The notes under the pieces: model-generated
Told to the model about the DNA's origin: nothing
Database searches by the model: none
Seen by the model: the letters and a program-made list of their open reading frames with translations, nothing else
From: Drechmeria coniospora
Taxonomy: Eukaryota; Ascomycota; Sordariomycetes; Hypocreales; Ophiocordycipitaceae
Reading direction: 5' to 3'
Assembly (NCBI RefSeq): GCF_001625195.1
Contig: NC_054389.1
Span: 6,816,520-6,880,519 of the forward strand
Length of the DNA stretch: 64,000 nucleotides
In this document: positions 11,639 through 21,712 of the stretch, piece after piece
Layout: each line of letters starts with the position of its first letter
Position numbering within the stretch: the first letter of the stretch is position 1
Translations under genes and position numbers: made by a program

Positions 11639-13305
11639 TTAATGGGTCATGGCATCCTCAAACAGCCTACGCAGCTGGTCCCTTTCGGCCTCGAGCTCCT
11701 TGGAGAGGCCCGGGGCGAACATCAGGACGCGTGCCTGCGGTATGGTGCCCTCGACGAGAGCATCAATGTGCTCAGGACCGAAGCCGAGCTCCTTCAGTCC
11801 CTTTGGCTGGTCACCGAGATCGGCGAGGAATTTGGTCAGAGCCTCCGCGAGGACTTCGCCTGCGCTCTCCCTCTTCACGTTGGAAATGTCGACACCGAAA
11901 GCTTCGGCCGCTTGGAGGTGCCGCTCCGGATTGGACGCACCAGTGAAGCGGAAAACGGCAGGGGCGGAGACGGCAACGGAAACGCCATGCGGGATGATGG
12001 GGACCGAGACTTCGTAGCCTTCGTGCTTGTATCCCGGGTTTTGCCCAGAAATCGGGTACGACATTCCTGGAAAGCTCGTCAGCCTGCATCGCTACCCAAA
12101 CTTCAAGGCACCGATTGTGCATACCGTGGCACAGGTGGACACCTGCGTTTCCGAAACCGACGCCAGCCATGGTTGCGGCGAAGAGCATCTCGCTCTGGGC
12201 CTCGAAGTCGTCGGGGTCCTTGACGGCGCGGGGCAGGTATTTGACGGTCGAACGGAGGGCATGGAAGGAAAAGATGTCAGAAATCGGGTTGGCGCCCTGG
12301 TAGGCGGGCCTCATGATGGGATTCGCCGGCCGAGGCGTCCTCTCGTTGTAGGGAATGGCCGTCCAGGACTCGAGCGAGTGGCAGAGGACGTCGAGGCCGG
12401 AGCTCGCCTTGACGGCGGCGGGCATGGTCCTCGTGTTGAGAGGATCGCAAATGCCCAGCGTCGGCTTCATGTTTCGGTGCGCAACGCCGGTCTTTGCACG
12501 CTTGGAGACGAGATCAAAGATGGCCGTCCCCGTCGTCTCGCTGCCCGTTCCCGCCGTCGTCGGGACGGCAATGAGGGGTTTGAGTGGCTTATCCACGGGC
12601 CGCCCCTTACCGAGGGGTGCGTTGACAAAGTCGAGAAAGTCGGCATCGGGATAGGCGGCGTAAAGGTTCATGAGCTTGGCAGTGTCCATGACGGAGCCGC
12701 CACCGACGGCGAGATAGGCATCGGCCTCGTACGGCCTGGCCCAGGCTATGGCATCTTTGATGCTGCGCACGTTAGCCAAGGATGTAGAGACACAGAATAG
12801 GCAAAGACAGACGACATACGAGCTGTCCTTGGGCTCTATCGTCACGTTGGAGTAAACGGAGAAATGGATGCCCTCCGCCGCCAGCGCCTCGCGGACTTGC
12901 CGCATGGCATCAAGCTTGTCCACGGTGGAGTCGGTGACGACGCAGACCTTCTTCGCACCCATGTTCTTCAAGTCCATGCCGACCTCCTGCGTGACCCCGG
13001 GACCGAAGCGGATGGCCGAAGCGGCCATCTCGAACGCATACTCCTTCTGCACCTCGACGCTGGTAGGTATGGCATAGCGCCTCGGGGCGTCCCTGGGCCG
13101 GGGAACGATGCCGGGAGCAGAATGGTGATGGCCCGGATTCGAATGGCACGGGCACGAGGGAGGGTGGGTGTACTGGATGGTGCGGAGCAAGCTCGAGGCT
13201 CGCTTGGCCGCCTGGGAGGAGTAGATCACAAGGTGAGCAGGCGTGTCGATGGGATGCGGGGATTCATTCACCTACGGTGGGGATCACCCTCACGGGGGCA
13301 ACCAT
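11639..13305 (-). CDS. hydroxyacid-oxoacid transhydrogenase (iron-containing alcohol dehydrogenase family), mitochondrial
   Basis: The enzyme oxidises 4-hydroxybutyrate to succinic semialdehyde while reducing 2-oxoglutarate to 2-hydroxyglutarate. Four exons: 13276-13305, 12820-13211, 12125-12762 and 11639-12066, with introns of 64, 57 and 58 bases. The product is about 495 residues. The first exon (MVAPVRVIPT) was chosen over the longer frame at 13271, which starts with GTG. It gives a basic, mitochondria-like presequence running into AAKRASSLLRTIQ. Nucleotide and metal sites are visible: GGGSVMDTAKLMNLY, PTTAGTGSETTGTAIF, GLDVLCHSLESW (His ligand) and VHLCHGMSYPISG across the last splice. 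Its length and the conserved CPCHSNPGHHH segment fit the ADHFE1-like group rather than bacterial alcohol dehydrogenases. Confidence 0.92.
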
Positions 13306-14034
13306 ATTTGATGAGCTGTTACGAACCCGTAATTATCATGAAAGGAAGTGGTGCGAAGCCGTGAGGTGACGTTCGATGTTGCATGGATGTCCGCTGAGGG
13401 ATGCCGAGGCTGTGGTGGAGTGGGTAGCTCACCGTGCCATCCATGGTAGGTGTGCATGCTGGTACATGGCAGCTGTGAGACAAGCTTGAACCCCTCCTCC
13501 CCCTCCAACTGGGGTCTTCTGTTCCACTGGACAGTCACCTTCAGCACACAAGCATGCATGCGTACATGTACAGGCACGGCCAGATCGTTGACGGTGACGA
13601 GGCTCGATTTTCATCCAGAAAACTCCATCCCTCCAGCTGTCCGTCGCCGTGCGTGCACAGTAAGTAGCTATTTCACGCCCATGACGGCACGTCGAACCAC
13701 CGCCATATCGAAGCAGGGAAGAGTTGCCGAGTTGCTGCCAGCCGCCTTAGCATGCATGAATAGCCGAATTGGCAACCAGACGCAGATAAAGGCAGCAATA
13801 TGAGCAGCGATAAATCACGGGTTGCCAATATAATGGGCCAACGGGGCGTCAAAGCTGCGCTCTCGGCGTGATCCCCCTGCGTCGTATGCGTTGAGCCCAG
13901 ACAGGGAAGCGGGGGAACGAATGCTGCCGGGACGGGTTGGGACGTAGGCATATATATACAAGCGTGCCGTCCCAGCTCTCGAGCAGAAGAATGAGGCTAC
14001 ACGACGAGAATTCGGCGGGCGTCAGAAGAACTAC
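13306..14034. other. divergent promoter region between the transhydrogenase and the P1 aminopeptidase
   Basis: About 730 bases lie between two start codons facing away from each other. It contains CCAAT-type words near 13830-13850 and the TATA box listed separately. The short frames here look random. Confidence 0.5.
13949..13960 (+). promoter_or_regulatory. TATA box of the P1 aminopeptidase gene
   Basis: CATATATATACA stands about 75 bases upstream of the ATG at 14035, followed by a purine-rich leader. A short leader with a strong TATA element suggests a regulated or highly expressed gene. This is inference from the sequence alone. Confidence 0.5.
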
Positions 14035-15228
14035 ATGAAGATGTCGACCAAGTCCTCGCGGGGCCGTGTTCGCCACGTCCTCCCGAACCTGTACTACGGA
14101 AGATGGGCCGCCGGGCCGCTGAACTCCATCACGGACGTGCCTGGCGTCTTGGTGCACACGCAGTCCATCGAGCCCGATGGGGACGTGCACACGGGCGTCA
14201 CGACTATCCTCCCTCGCAAGGACTGGATGGAGTACTCGACCTTTGCTGCCGTCTTCCGCTTCAACGGCTGCGGAGAGATGACGGGCTCGCATTGGCTCGA
14301 CGAAACGGGTCTGCTGTGCTCGCCCATCGTCATCACGGCGACGTCGTCCGTGGGCGAAGGCTACCGCGGCGTGCAGGAGCACTTCTACCGCCGCCGCCGC
14401 CGCAGCAAGGATGAGTTTGATGGCGGGGGCGTCGACCTGTTCATGTTTCCGCTCGTCGCCGAAACCTTTGACGGCTTCCTCAGCGACCCTGGGCGATTTG
14501 CCGTCACGGCGCGGCACGTCATGGACGGCATCGACAAGGCAAGCCCTGACGCCGTCCCGGAGGGTAACACGGGCGGCGGCACCGGCATGATCTGCCACCG
14601 ATTCAAGGGCGGCACCGGATCGAGCAGCCGAACCGTCCAGGGCATCGGCGTCGACGGAGGCGAGACGAGCTTCACCGTCGGCGTTCTCGTGCAGGCCAAC
14701 TACGGATTGGCCGAGAACCTGCGCATAGGTGGCGTCCCCGTCGGCCACGTGCTCGAAAGGGAGGGCAAGCTCCCGGTGGAACGTTCCGGGGCCAGGGAGC
14801 GACTCAAGGACGGAAGCATCATCGTCATCATCGCCACCGACGCTCCGCTCGTGCCCATCCAGCTGCAGCGCCTCGCCAAGCGCGCGACCGTTGGCCTGGC
14901 CAAGGTGGGAGGCTACGGTGCCAACACGTCGGGCGACATATTCCTCGCTTTCTCCACCGGCAATCGCATCCCGTCGCAGGTGATGACCTTGAGCGGCGAA
15001 ACGGCGGTCCATGCGGAGAAGGCACAGGAGAGGATGGTGCGGATGACGGACAACGATTCGATCAACGGCCTGTTCGAGGCGGCCGCCGACGCAACCGAGG
15101 AGGCCATATACAACGCCATGTTCATGGCCGAGTCCATGACGGGCTTCAAGGGTCGACGCGTAGAGGCGTTGGATCTGGATGCGATCAAGAAGATTGTTGA
15201 AACAGGATTGTCGTCAGGGAAAGAGTAG
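14035..15228 (+). CDS. P1-family (DmpA/L-aminopeptidase D-Ala-esterase, S58) aminopeptidase
   Basis: These N-terminal-nucleophile hydrolases cut themselves into two chains and release N-terminal residues, including D-alanine or beta-amino acids. A single exon encodes 397 residues, close to the family length. Family landmarks are PLNSITDVPGVLVHTQSI, GVTTILPR, EGNTGGGTGM with FKGGTGSSSR, VLVQANYG, DGSIIVIIATDAPL and NTSGDIFLAFSTGNRIP. By comparison with the Gly-Ser autocleavage in bacterial DmpA, Gly260-Ser261 (in DGSII) is the likely cut, giving the Ser nucleophile. That assignment is inference. An unusual Arg run (RRRRR) near residue 120 probably extends a loop. No signal peptide is seen, so it is probably cytosolic. 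It has no intron, unlike nearly all its neighbours. Confidence 0.9.
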   Translation: MKMSTKSSRGRVRHVLPNLYYGRWAAGPLNSITDVPGVLVHTQSIEPDGDVHTGVTTILPRKDWMEYSTFAAVFRFNGCGEMTGSHWLDETGLLCSPIVITATSSVGEGYRGVQEHFYRRRRRSKDEFDGGGVDLFMFPLVAETFDGFLSDPGRFAVTARHVMDGIDKASPDAVPEGNTGGGTGMICHRFKGGTGSSSRTVQGIGVDGGETSFTVGVLVQANYGLAENLRIGGVPVGHVLEREGKLPVERSGARERLKDGSIIVIIATDAPLVPIQLQRLAKRATVGLAKVGGYGANTSGDIFLAFSTGNRIPSQVMTLSGETAVHAEKAQERMVRMTDNDSINGLFEAAADATEEAIYNAMFMAESMTGFKGRRVEALDLDAIKKIVETGLSSGKE

Positions 15229-16594
15229 CAAGGAGAATAATACCAAGTATCCATGCCATAGGTAACTGACGAAGGAACGGAGTAGTATTACTTGGTACTC
15301 CGTACCTGGACCGTTAGATCTCTAAGTACTCCGTGGTCACGCCAGCTACAGTACTGCAAGTGTACTTGTACTTGTAATTACAGGTACCGCACAGGTAAGA
15401 GGAATACTAGGTACCTGGTACATGTACATCTTCAGGTACGGAGTAATACTCTACCTACACAGTGATTACTCCACACCGTGATTGCTCCGTGCCTAGTACA
15501 GTGATACTCGGTAGTGCTGTAATTACCTGTAGCCTGTGGGTAGATACTTACCTACCTAGTACTTACTACCTAGTACATAGGTACTAGGTAGATCCTAACA
15601 GTACTCCGTACAAATAGTAATATGAGTAGCATCGCTCGGAGTCCAAGTACATGCAAGTACTGTACAGTATTCCATGTACGGAGTACTGTTCTGGTCCAAG
15701 GTACTTCTGTACTCAGTAATTACTCCTACTGTCGTAGAGTTCAGAAAGAATGGGGAACACTCGCTGTACCCACCCATACGGGAACGAGCTGTACCGTGAT
15801 GTGTAGTCGTACAGTACTACAGTACGAGGTACTACAGTACTAACCTAGGGTAATATGTAACTAGTCCATCCTGTACAATTCTGGTACCCGGCTACCAGAC
15901 GAAGCTCCAGGGGGGGCACACAGAGGTACGAAGGATATAACAATAACCACCGCGGTTTGCTCCATCCATCCGCAGCAGGCCGTTTCGGACTTGAGCGAGG
16001 TGAAGAGCCACGAAATCATGCAGCCGCAGCGAAAAACTAAACATATCATGCCTATACTCTCATGTTTGACCAATACAAAAAAGGTCCTCCGTAGCCAATG
16101 GCCATCCCTGCGAACGCTGTCAAGGTAGGCTGAGGTGGTGTCTGCGTTACATGTAAGTACTAGTACTTACCTACCTGTATTACTCAGTACAGGTACGGAG
16201 TACACGTGCTGTGGATGGTTCGCGCCCATTTCAGGAATGAGGCGGCGGCAGCTGCAGGCACAGTGCAGGCCAAAAATTACCTGCACCTGGGCAGCAGCAG
16301 TACAATGTACATGCATGTACCAACCAAGTGCCCGCGACCACCTACTTAGGTGCTCGACGACGACCAACGGAGCTGACGAGCTCAACCTCCATTCTCTCCA
16401 CCTAAACGCACCGCACACCTCACCTTCGCCACCTGTCGTCGACAGCAACGCTACCCTACCGACTCGCCATCGACGCAACACCATCCCGATCCCTAAACCC
16501 CGACCCCCGCCCCCTGCGACGGCCGATTCCCGACATGCCCCCGCCGAGTGCACCCTCCTCCTCTCCTTCATGATCGCCTCGGAGCCGCGCACAG
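15229..16594. other. intergenic GTAC-rich island between the P1 aminopeptidase and SEC3
   Basis: The first 650 bases are built largely from GTAC/TACC/AGTAC words. Exact copies of TACGGAGTAC or its complement lie at 15295, 15601, 15677 and 16194. No coding signal is present. The last 250 bases before 16595 turn C-rich and look like the SEC3 leader. Confidence 0.6.
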
Positions 16595-19500
16595 ATGGAC
16601 CGCGCGAATGGACCTGGCGCGGCCGCCACCCGGGCGGAACGGTTCGAAGATGAGAAGCGCCGTATCATCGAAACATGCTTCAACAAAACGGACGTGGACG
16701 GATCGCGTATGTTGTGACCTCTGACCGTGGCAATCCGCCACACGCTCGCCACCACTCCGTCTAACCGTCGCCCGCCAGTGCTCGAGACGTACATCACTCA
16801 CATTCGCATCACCGAATACTCTACCCATCCCTCGACACCACCGCCTCCCCACGCACGAACGCCCGAAGCCGAGAAGCCGCGGGTGATCATCGTCGCCGTC
16901 CGGAAGTCGGGCCGCGTCCGCATGCACAAGTCGAAGGAGAATCCCTCCGGCAGCTTCTCCATCGGCAAATCCTGGAACCTCGACGACCTCACCCGCATCG
17001 ACTCCTACACCGGTCCGCAGGTGAGTCCGGATAACCGGGCATGGGGCGCCGACACGGGCTTTCTCGTCACCCTCGGGAAGCCGTACTACTGGCAGTCCCA
17101 GACGGAAAAGGAAAAAAAGTTCTTCATCGCAAGCTTGATCAAGATCTATGGCAAATACACGGGTGGCCACGTGCCCGAGCTCATCGGCTTCGATCAGAAG
17201 GAGCTCGATCAAGTGCTCGGCGCCGGGAGGCGACAGGCCTCCCGGCCTCCCATGCCCGAGCCGACGGCCAGTCGGCAGAGCGCCTCCTCGGCCGCATCGG
17301 CTCCTCCCCCCATGACCATCCCCCCACCTTCGACGAGCTTGCCCGAGCCGCCGCGACCGCCGATGCAGCACGCGAACACGGCGGACCCCGTCTCCGGAAG
17401 CTTCGAATCCTCCATGTCCAGGGTCCCACCACCGACTTCGCGATGGAAGACCGACAGGAACAGGAGCCAGGACTCGGCCGTCGCCCGTAGCGACGATGGT
17501 TCCAGCTTACCACCTCGCTCCCGCAACGGCCCGACCGGCCCCAGCGCCTTGGCTCGACTGGGGGAGCTGGGGGGGTCGAGGGAGCCGTCCGAACCGGCAG
17601 CCGAACCGACCCCTCCCTCCCTCCTGCCGTCGGATTCTAGGCTCCCGCCCGAGAGGAGAAGACCGCCGATGGATCCGTCACGTCCCCAGGACCGTGACTT
17701 GGTGCCCCCTCCGCTCATGAGCCCGACGAAGAAACGGGACGGCTCGGCGCCGCCGCGGAGGAGCACCGATCGATCGTCGTCGCAGCGAGAGGACGCCGCC
17801 GCCGGCCAGCAGCCCATCCTCGTGTCCTTGTCCACGTCATACCCGAGAACGAGAACGAGCTCTGAGTCTCCGATGGCGGCCATGTCGACCACGAACGCGA
17901 CCGACACTCCCGACACGGTCGAGACTCCTTCCGCCGCCGACCTTCCGGACGAAGAATCGCGCCCGGGCCTCGGACCGATGATCAAGTCCAAGAAGTCCAA
18001 GTCCGATGTTGCCGGCGCCTTCTGGAAGGCGGCCTCCACCGCCGCCGCGTTCCGTCCACGCCCCGGCGGCGCCGGGGACCGCCTGCGTCAGGCGGCTCAG
18101 ACGATTCAAAAGTCTACCGAAGGCCCCGATGGCATCACAGGCGTGGTCCCCGCGCCGCCTAGGCCGGTCTCTCGGGGCCCGGCGGAAGCGGCCACCCCGG
18201 CGGAGCTGAACACGAACCCGCTGGAAGCGAAGCTCGCGGCATCGTCCGCCCAGCGGCCCGACAGCGTCGAGGCGCCTCCCGCCGTGAGGAAGCCGGAGAA
18301 GGCTCGCAAGGAGGAGGGGCGTAAGGAGGAGGCCCCCAAGGAAGAAGCCCCCAAGGACGATCCCCGCAAGGACGATCCTCGCCGGTCCGTCGTCGTGGGG
18401 AACGACGCCAAGTACCTCCAGTCCCTCGGCGTCGACCCGACCATTCTCGACGGCAGAAGCGAGGAGTTTGGCAAGTGGCTCGACTACTTCGGCTGGGTGC
18501 CCGGGGAGCGGATGCGCCTGCAGACGGTCGACGGCATCAAGATGGATCTCGACCGCGAGCTCAACAAGGCCCAGGCAGGCGGCTGGCTCGCTCGCTTCAA
18601 GGAGGAGGACGAGCGGGTAGATGCCATCAAGCTCGGCGTCGACATCGCCATGGCGGAGTGCGAGGAGATGGATAATCTCCTGACCCTCTACTCGGTCGAA
18701 CTTTCGGTACGTTGCGACGCCCCGCGACCGTCGCTTTCTTTCGCTCCTGTTGCCTAACGCGAATGCGCAGACGCTCTCGGACGACATCGCCTACATTGAA
18801 GCCCAGGGGCAGGGTCTCCAGGTACAGGCGGCGAACCAAAAGCTGCTGAAGAAGGAGCTCGAATCTCTCCTCGACACGTGCGCCATCACGTCGACCGATC
18901 TCGAGGCGCTGCGGGTGGCGCCGCTCGAGAGCGTGCGAGGGCTCGAGGACGTCGAGGCCGCGCTTGTGACGCTGTTCAAGGCCATGTCCAAGATGGACCC
19001 GACGCTAGGGGCCGACGCGATGCCCGTCGTCGACGCGACGACCGACTCGGATCGAACGACGGGACTCAACAACTACTACGGTCAGATGAGAATCGTGCAG
19101 GAGAAGAAGGAGATGTACCTGCAGGAGAACGCCATATTCATGCGACGGCTCGTCGAGTTCATGGCCCGTCAGTTCGACGCCGCCTTCGCCGAGACGAGGC
19201 GCTCTCTCGAGGCCGCTCTGGCGAAGAAAGTGGACACGTCTCACTACGATGCCGGACGGGACCTGCTGTGGAAGTACAGCCCGCTGATGCTCTACGCCCG
19301 AGACGCCGACCTGGACAACTGGAACCGGCTCATGCAGATCTACCAGGACATGAGCCATTCCCTCTACAAGGGTCAGTTTCCGCACATCGTCGCCCTCTGG
19401 CGGCAGAACGCGCGGAAGATGACGGGCGAGGAAGCCGAGCTGCTCTTCTCGTCGCACGTCGAGAAGCAGCCGGACGGCGTGGCCTCGACGGCGCGGAAGC

Positions 19501-20864
19501 TGACGGTCAAGAAGAGCCACACGCTGGCTCGGGCGCTGCGTTCGGACGGCGGCAGTCGAACCATCGTGGACAAGTCGAGCGCGGACTCGAGGAGCTTCCC
19601 TTGCGAGATCTTCTCGGGCGTCATCGAAGACCTGCTGCCGCTGGCCGAGATGGAGCAAAACTTCATCATCGATTTCTTCCACGCCACGACGCTCGAGCAG
19701 ATCGACTTCCCCGACGCCGCCGCCGCGCGGGCGCCCCGTGATCGCCGCGGCGGCGACCTGAAGCGGCACCGCCACATGGAACCGGATCGGGATCTCGCTC
19801 GCCGCGTGACGCGTTCTATGGAGGTTGCCTTCGCCTTCCTCGAGCCGGAGCTGCGAAGGCTCATGGAATGGGTCGTCGGCCAGGACCCCTTGTAAGTCGA
19901 CCTCACGCGCGTGGGCGCAATGGACGGACCATGTTTGCTGACGTGACGCAGGCAAGGTGTCGGCATCCTCGCCGTGCTCGAGAGGAAGATGACGGACATG
20001 AGCCAGTCGAACCAGGAATACCTCCACACGCTGCTGCAGAAGCTGTACGGCTTCCTCGAAGGCCGCTTCCGCAAGTTCATCGACGAGCAGATACGGGCCA
20101 TCGAGGAGACCAAGGTCAAGATCAACAAGCGCAAGGGCGTCATCGCCTTCATCCGCGTCTTCCCGCCCTTCATGACGGCCGTCGAGAACATGTTCACGGG
20201 GCTCGACTCGACGCTGTCGCTGCGGCGGACCATCAACGGCGAGTACGATCGCATCCTGAAGTCCATGTTCGACTCGCTCATGGTGATCGCTCGGGAGAAC
20301 CCGACGGTCGGCATCGGCGGCGGCGCGGATCCGGAGGACAAGGAGGCGCTGAACTTTCACATCCTCCTCATCGAGAACATGAACCACTTCCTCGAGGAGA
20401 CGGACACCCGCGGGCTCGACGTGCTGGAAAGGTGGAAGGAGCAGGCCGGCAGGGAGTACCACGAGCACATGGGCCTCTACCTCAACGCCGTGATGCGCAG
20501 GCCTCTGGGCAAACTGCTGGACCAGCTGGAGAACATCGAGGCGCAGGTGCGGTCGGGCAAGAACCCGGCGGCGATTGCGGTGCAGCCGTCGAACAACAAG
20601 GAGACCTTCAACAAGATGCTGGGCAGCTACGACTCGAAGGAGGTCCGCAAGGGCGTCGAGGCGCTGCGCAAGAGAGTGGAGAAGCACTTTGGCGACGCCG
20701 ACGACCCCAACTTGAGCCGCGCCTTGGTGCAGAAGGTGACGAAGGAGTGCGAGGCCTTTTACAACGAGGCGGAGAACCGGATAGGACGGGTGACGACGGA
20801 TGTGTACGGAGGAGACGTTGCGTTCGAGTGGCCGAGGGCGGACGTCAAGCTGGCTTTCCGGTGA
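16595..20864 (+). CDS. SEC3: exocyst complex subunit Sec3
   Basis: Sec3 tethers secretory vesicles at growth sites by binding PIP2 and Rho GTPases. Four exons: 16595-16706, 16779-18706, 18771-19891 and 19952-20864, with introns of 72, 64 and 60 bases. The product is about 1357 residues. The N-terminal PIP2-binding PH-like domain covers roughly residues 40-190 (RITEY, VIIVAVRKSGRVRMHKSKEN, GADTGFLVTLGKPYYW, FIASLIKIYGKYTGG). A long Pro/Ser-rich disordered stretch follows, including a run of Lys-Glu-Glu-Ala repeats around 540. Then a short conserved segment (DAKYLQSLGVDPTILDGR), coiled coil and the helical Sec3 C-terminal region to the end. The start ATG gives a short acidic/basic helix before the first intron. 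It is complete, with nothing missing. Confidence 0.95.
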
Positions 20865-21712
20865 CCTTGTCACGGACAGCACATCTGTGCATAGTGAGTG
20901 GCAGACGTCGAGAGCGAGAGGAGTTGAAAAGCGTTCCCGGGGGGGGGGGGGGGGGGGGGGCGCACGGCATGACGCTTGTACGCTATGATGAGAAGAGGAC
21001 TTTGTCCAGGATGGGTGTTTCCATGTCTCGATAGCTGGGATTGCTGTAGTTGGCGCAGATGACGATGTCATCCCATTGTTGGGTGGCACTTTGTCGACGT
21101 TCCAAACCACCTAGTGTACGGATGCAATCTACCACTCTTTTCGATATCTACTTGTTCTTTTTGCAGAAGAACACAAAGCATGCAGAATTAAACACACCAT
21201 GGGTGACGAGACCGAAATGAGAGGAAGATATAGCAAGATGCGCGAGCTCGAAGCGTTGATATAGGGATCAAGGGGTCATGTTCATCGAGGTCGGACTGGC
21301 CAGTCTCTGCCCACTTTGGCAGGGTAACGATACTGTACATGATGCATGCGATCAACAGTCCAGGCACACAGACATGGATTGATTACTCACATGCTAGGAA
21401 AATTTGTGTACAATTTACCAAGGTAGGGACCATCGTAAGACATCCCAGAACACATGGCGGGAATTAGCGACTAGGAATTAATGAATAAGGATGAACGAAC
21501 AGTATTACGGAGTACACCGTACTTTGATGGCTGGTTGAGCGACGCGTCCCACTTAACGCGACGCGACCCGCTCACTGCTCTGGCATCAACAGCTCTAGCG
21601 TCAACGTCACCGGCCTCACCGCTACCCGCTCAAGCTCCATCGATGGTCAACAACTCGACTCCGACTCCGACAGGCAAACTGCTTCGCCTGACTTTGACCG
21701 CCGACGGCCACC
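20865..21712. other. intergenic region between SEC3 and the unrecognised acidic protein gene
   Basis: About 850 bases hold the SEC3 3' region with the poly-G tract and the promoter of the next gene. One TACGGAGTAC word stands at 21506. The + frame from 21481 overlaps the next gene in a different frame and looks non-coding. Confidence 0.5.
20939..20960 (+). repeat. uninterrupted run of 22 G
   Basis: A pure G homopolymer lies 75 bases after the SEC3 stop codon, probably in the 3' untranslated region. Transcribed from SEC3 it would be a G-run in RNA and could fold as a quadruplex. Its length may be unreliable in short-read assemblies. Confidence 0.9.

Noticed and set aside
12781..12820. A hydrophobic VVCLCLFCV insertion in the transhydrogenase
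   Set aside because: It is the translation of a 57-base intron (12763-12819) with good splice sites; removing it gives the conserved DSSIKDAIAW.
13849..15012. A 387-codon antisense frame over the P1 aminopeptidase
   Set aside because: Composition is the mirror of the + strand gene, which has clear family motifs along its whole length.
19005..21110. A 701-codon antisense frame over SEC3, running through the poly-G tract
   Set aside because: It is an Arg/His/Val/Leu-rich shadow of SEC3, translates the G run as polyproline, and no splice or domain evidence supports it.
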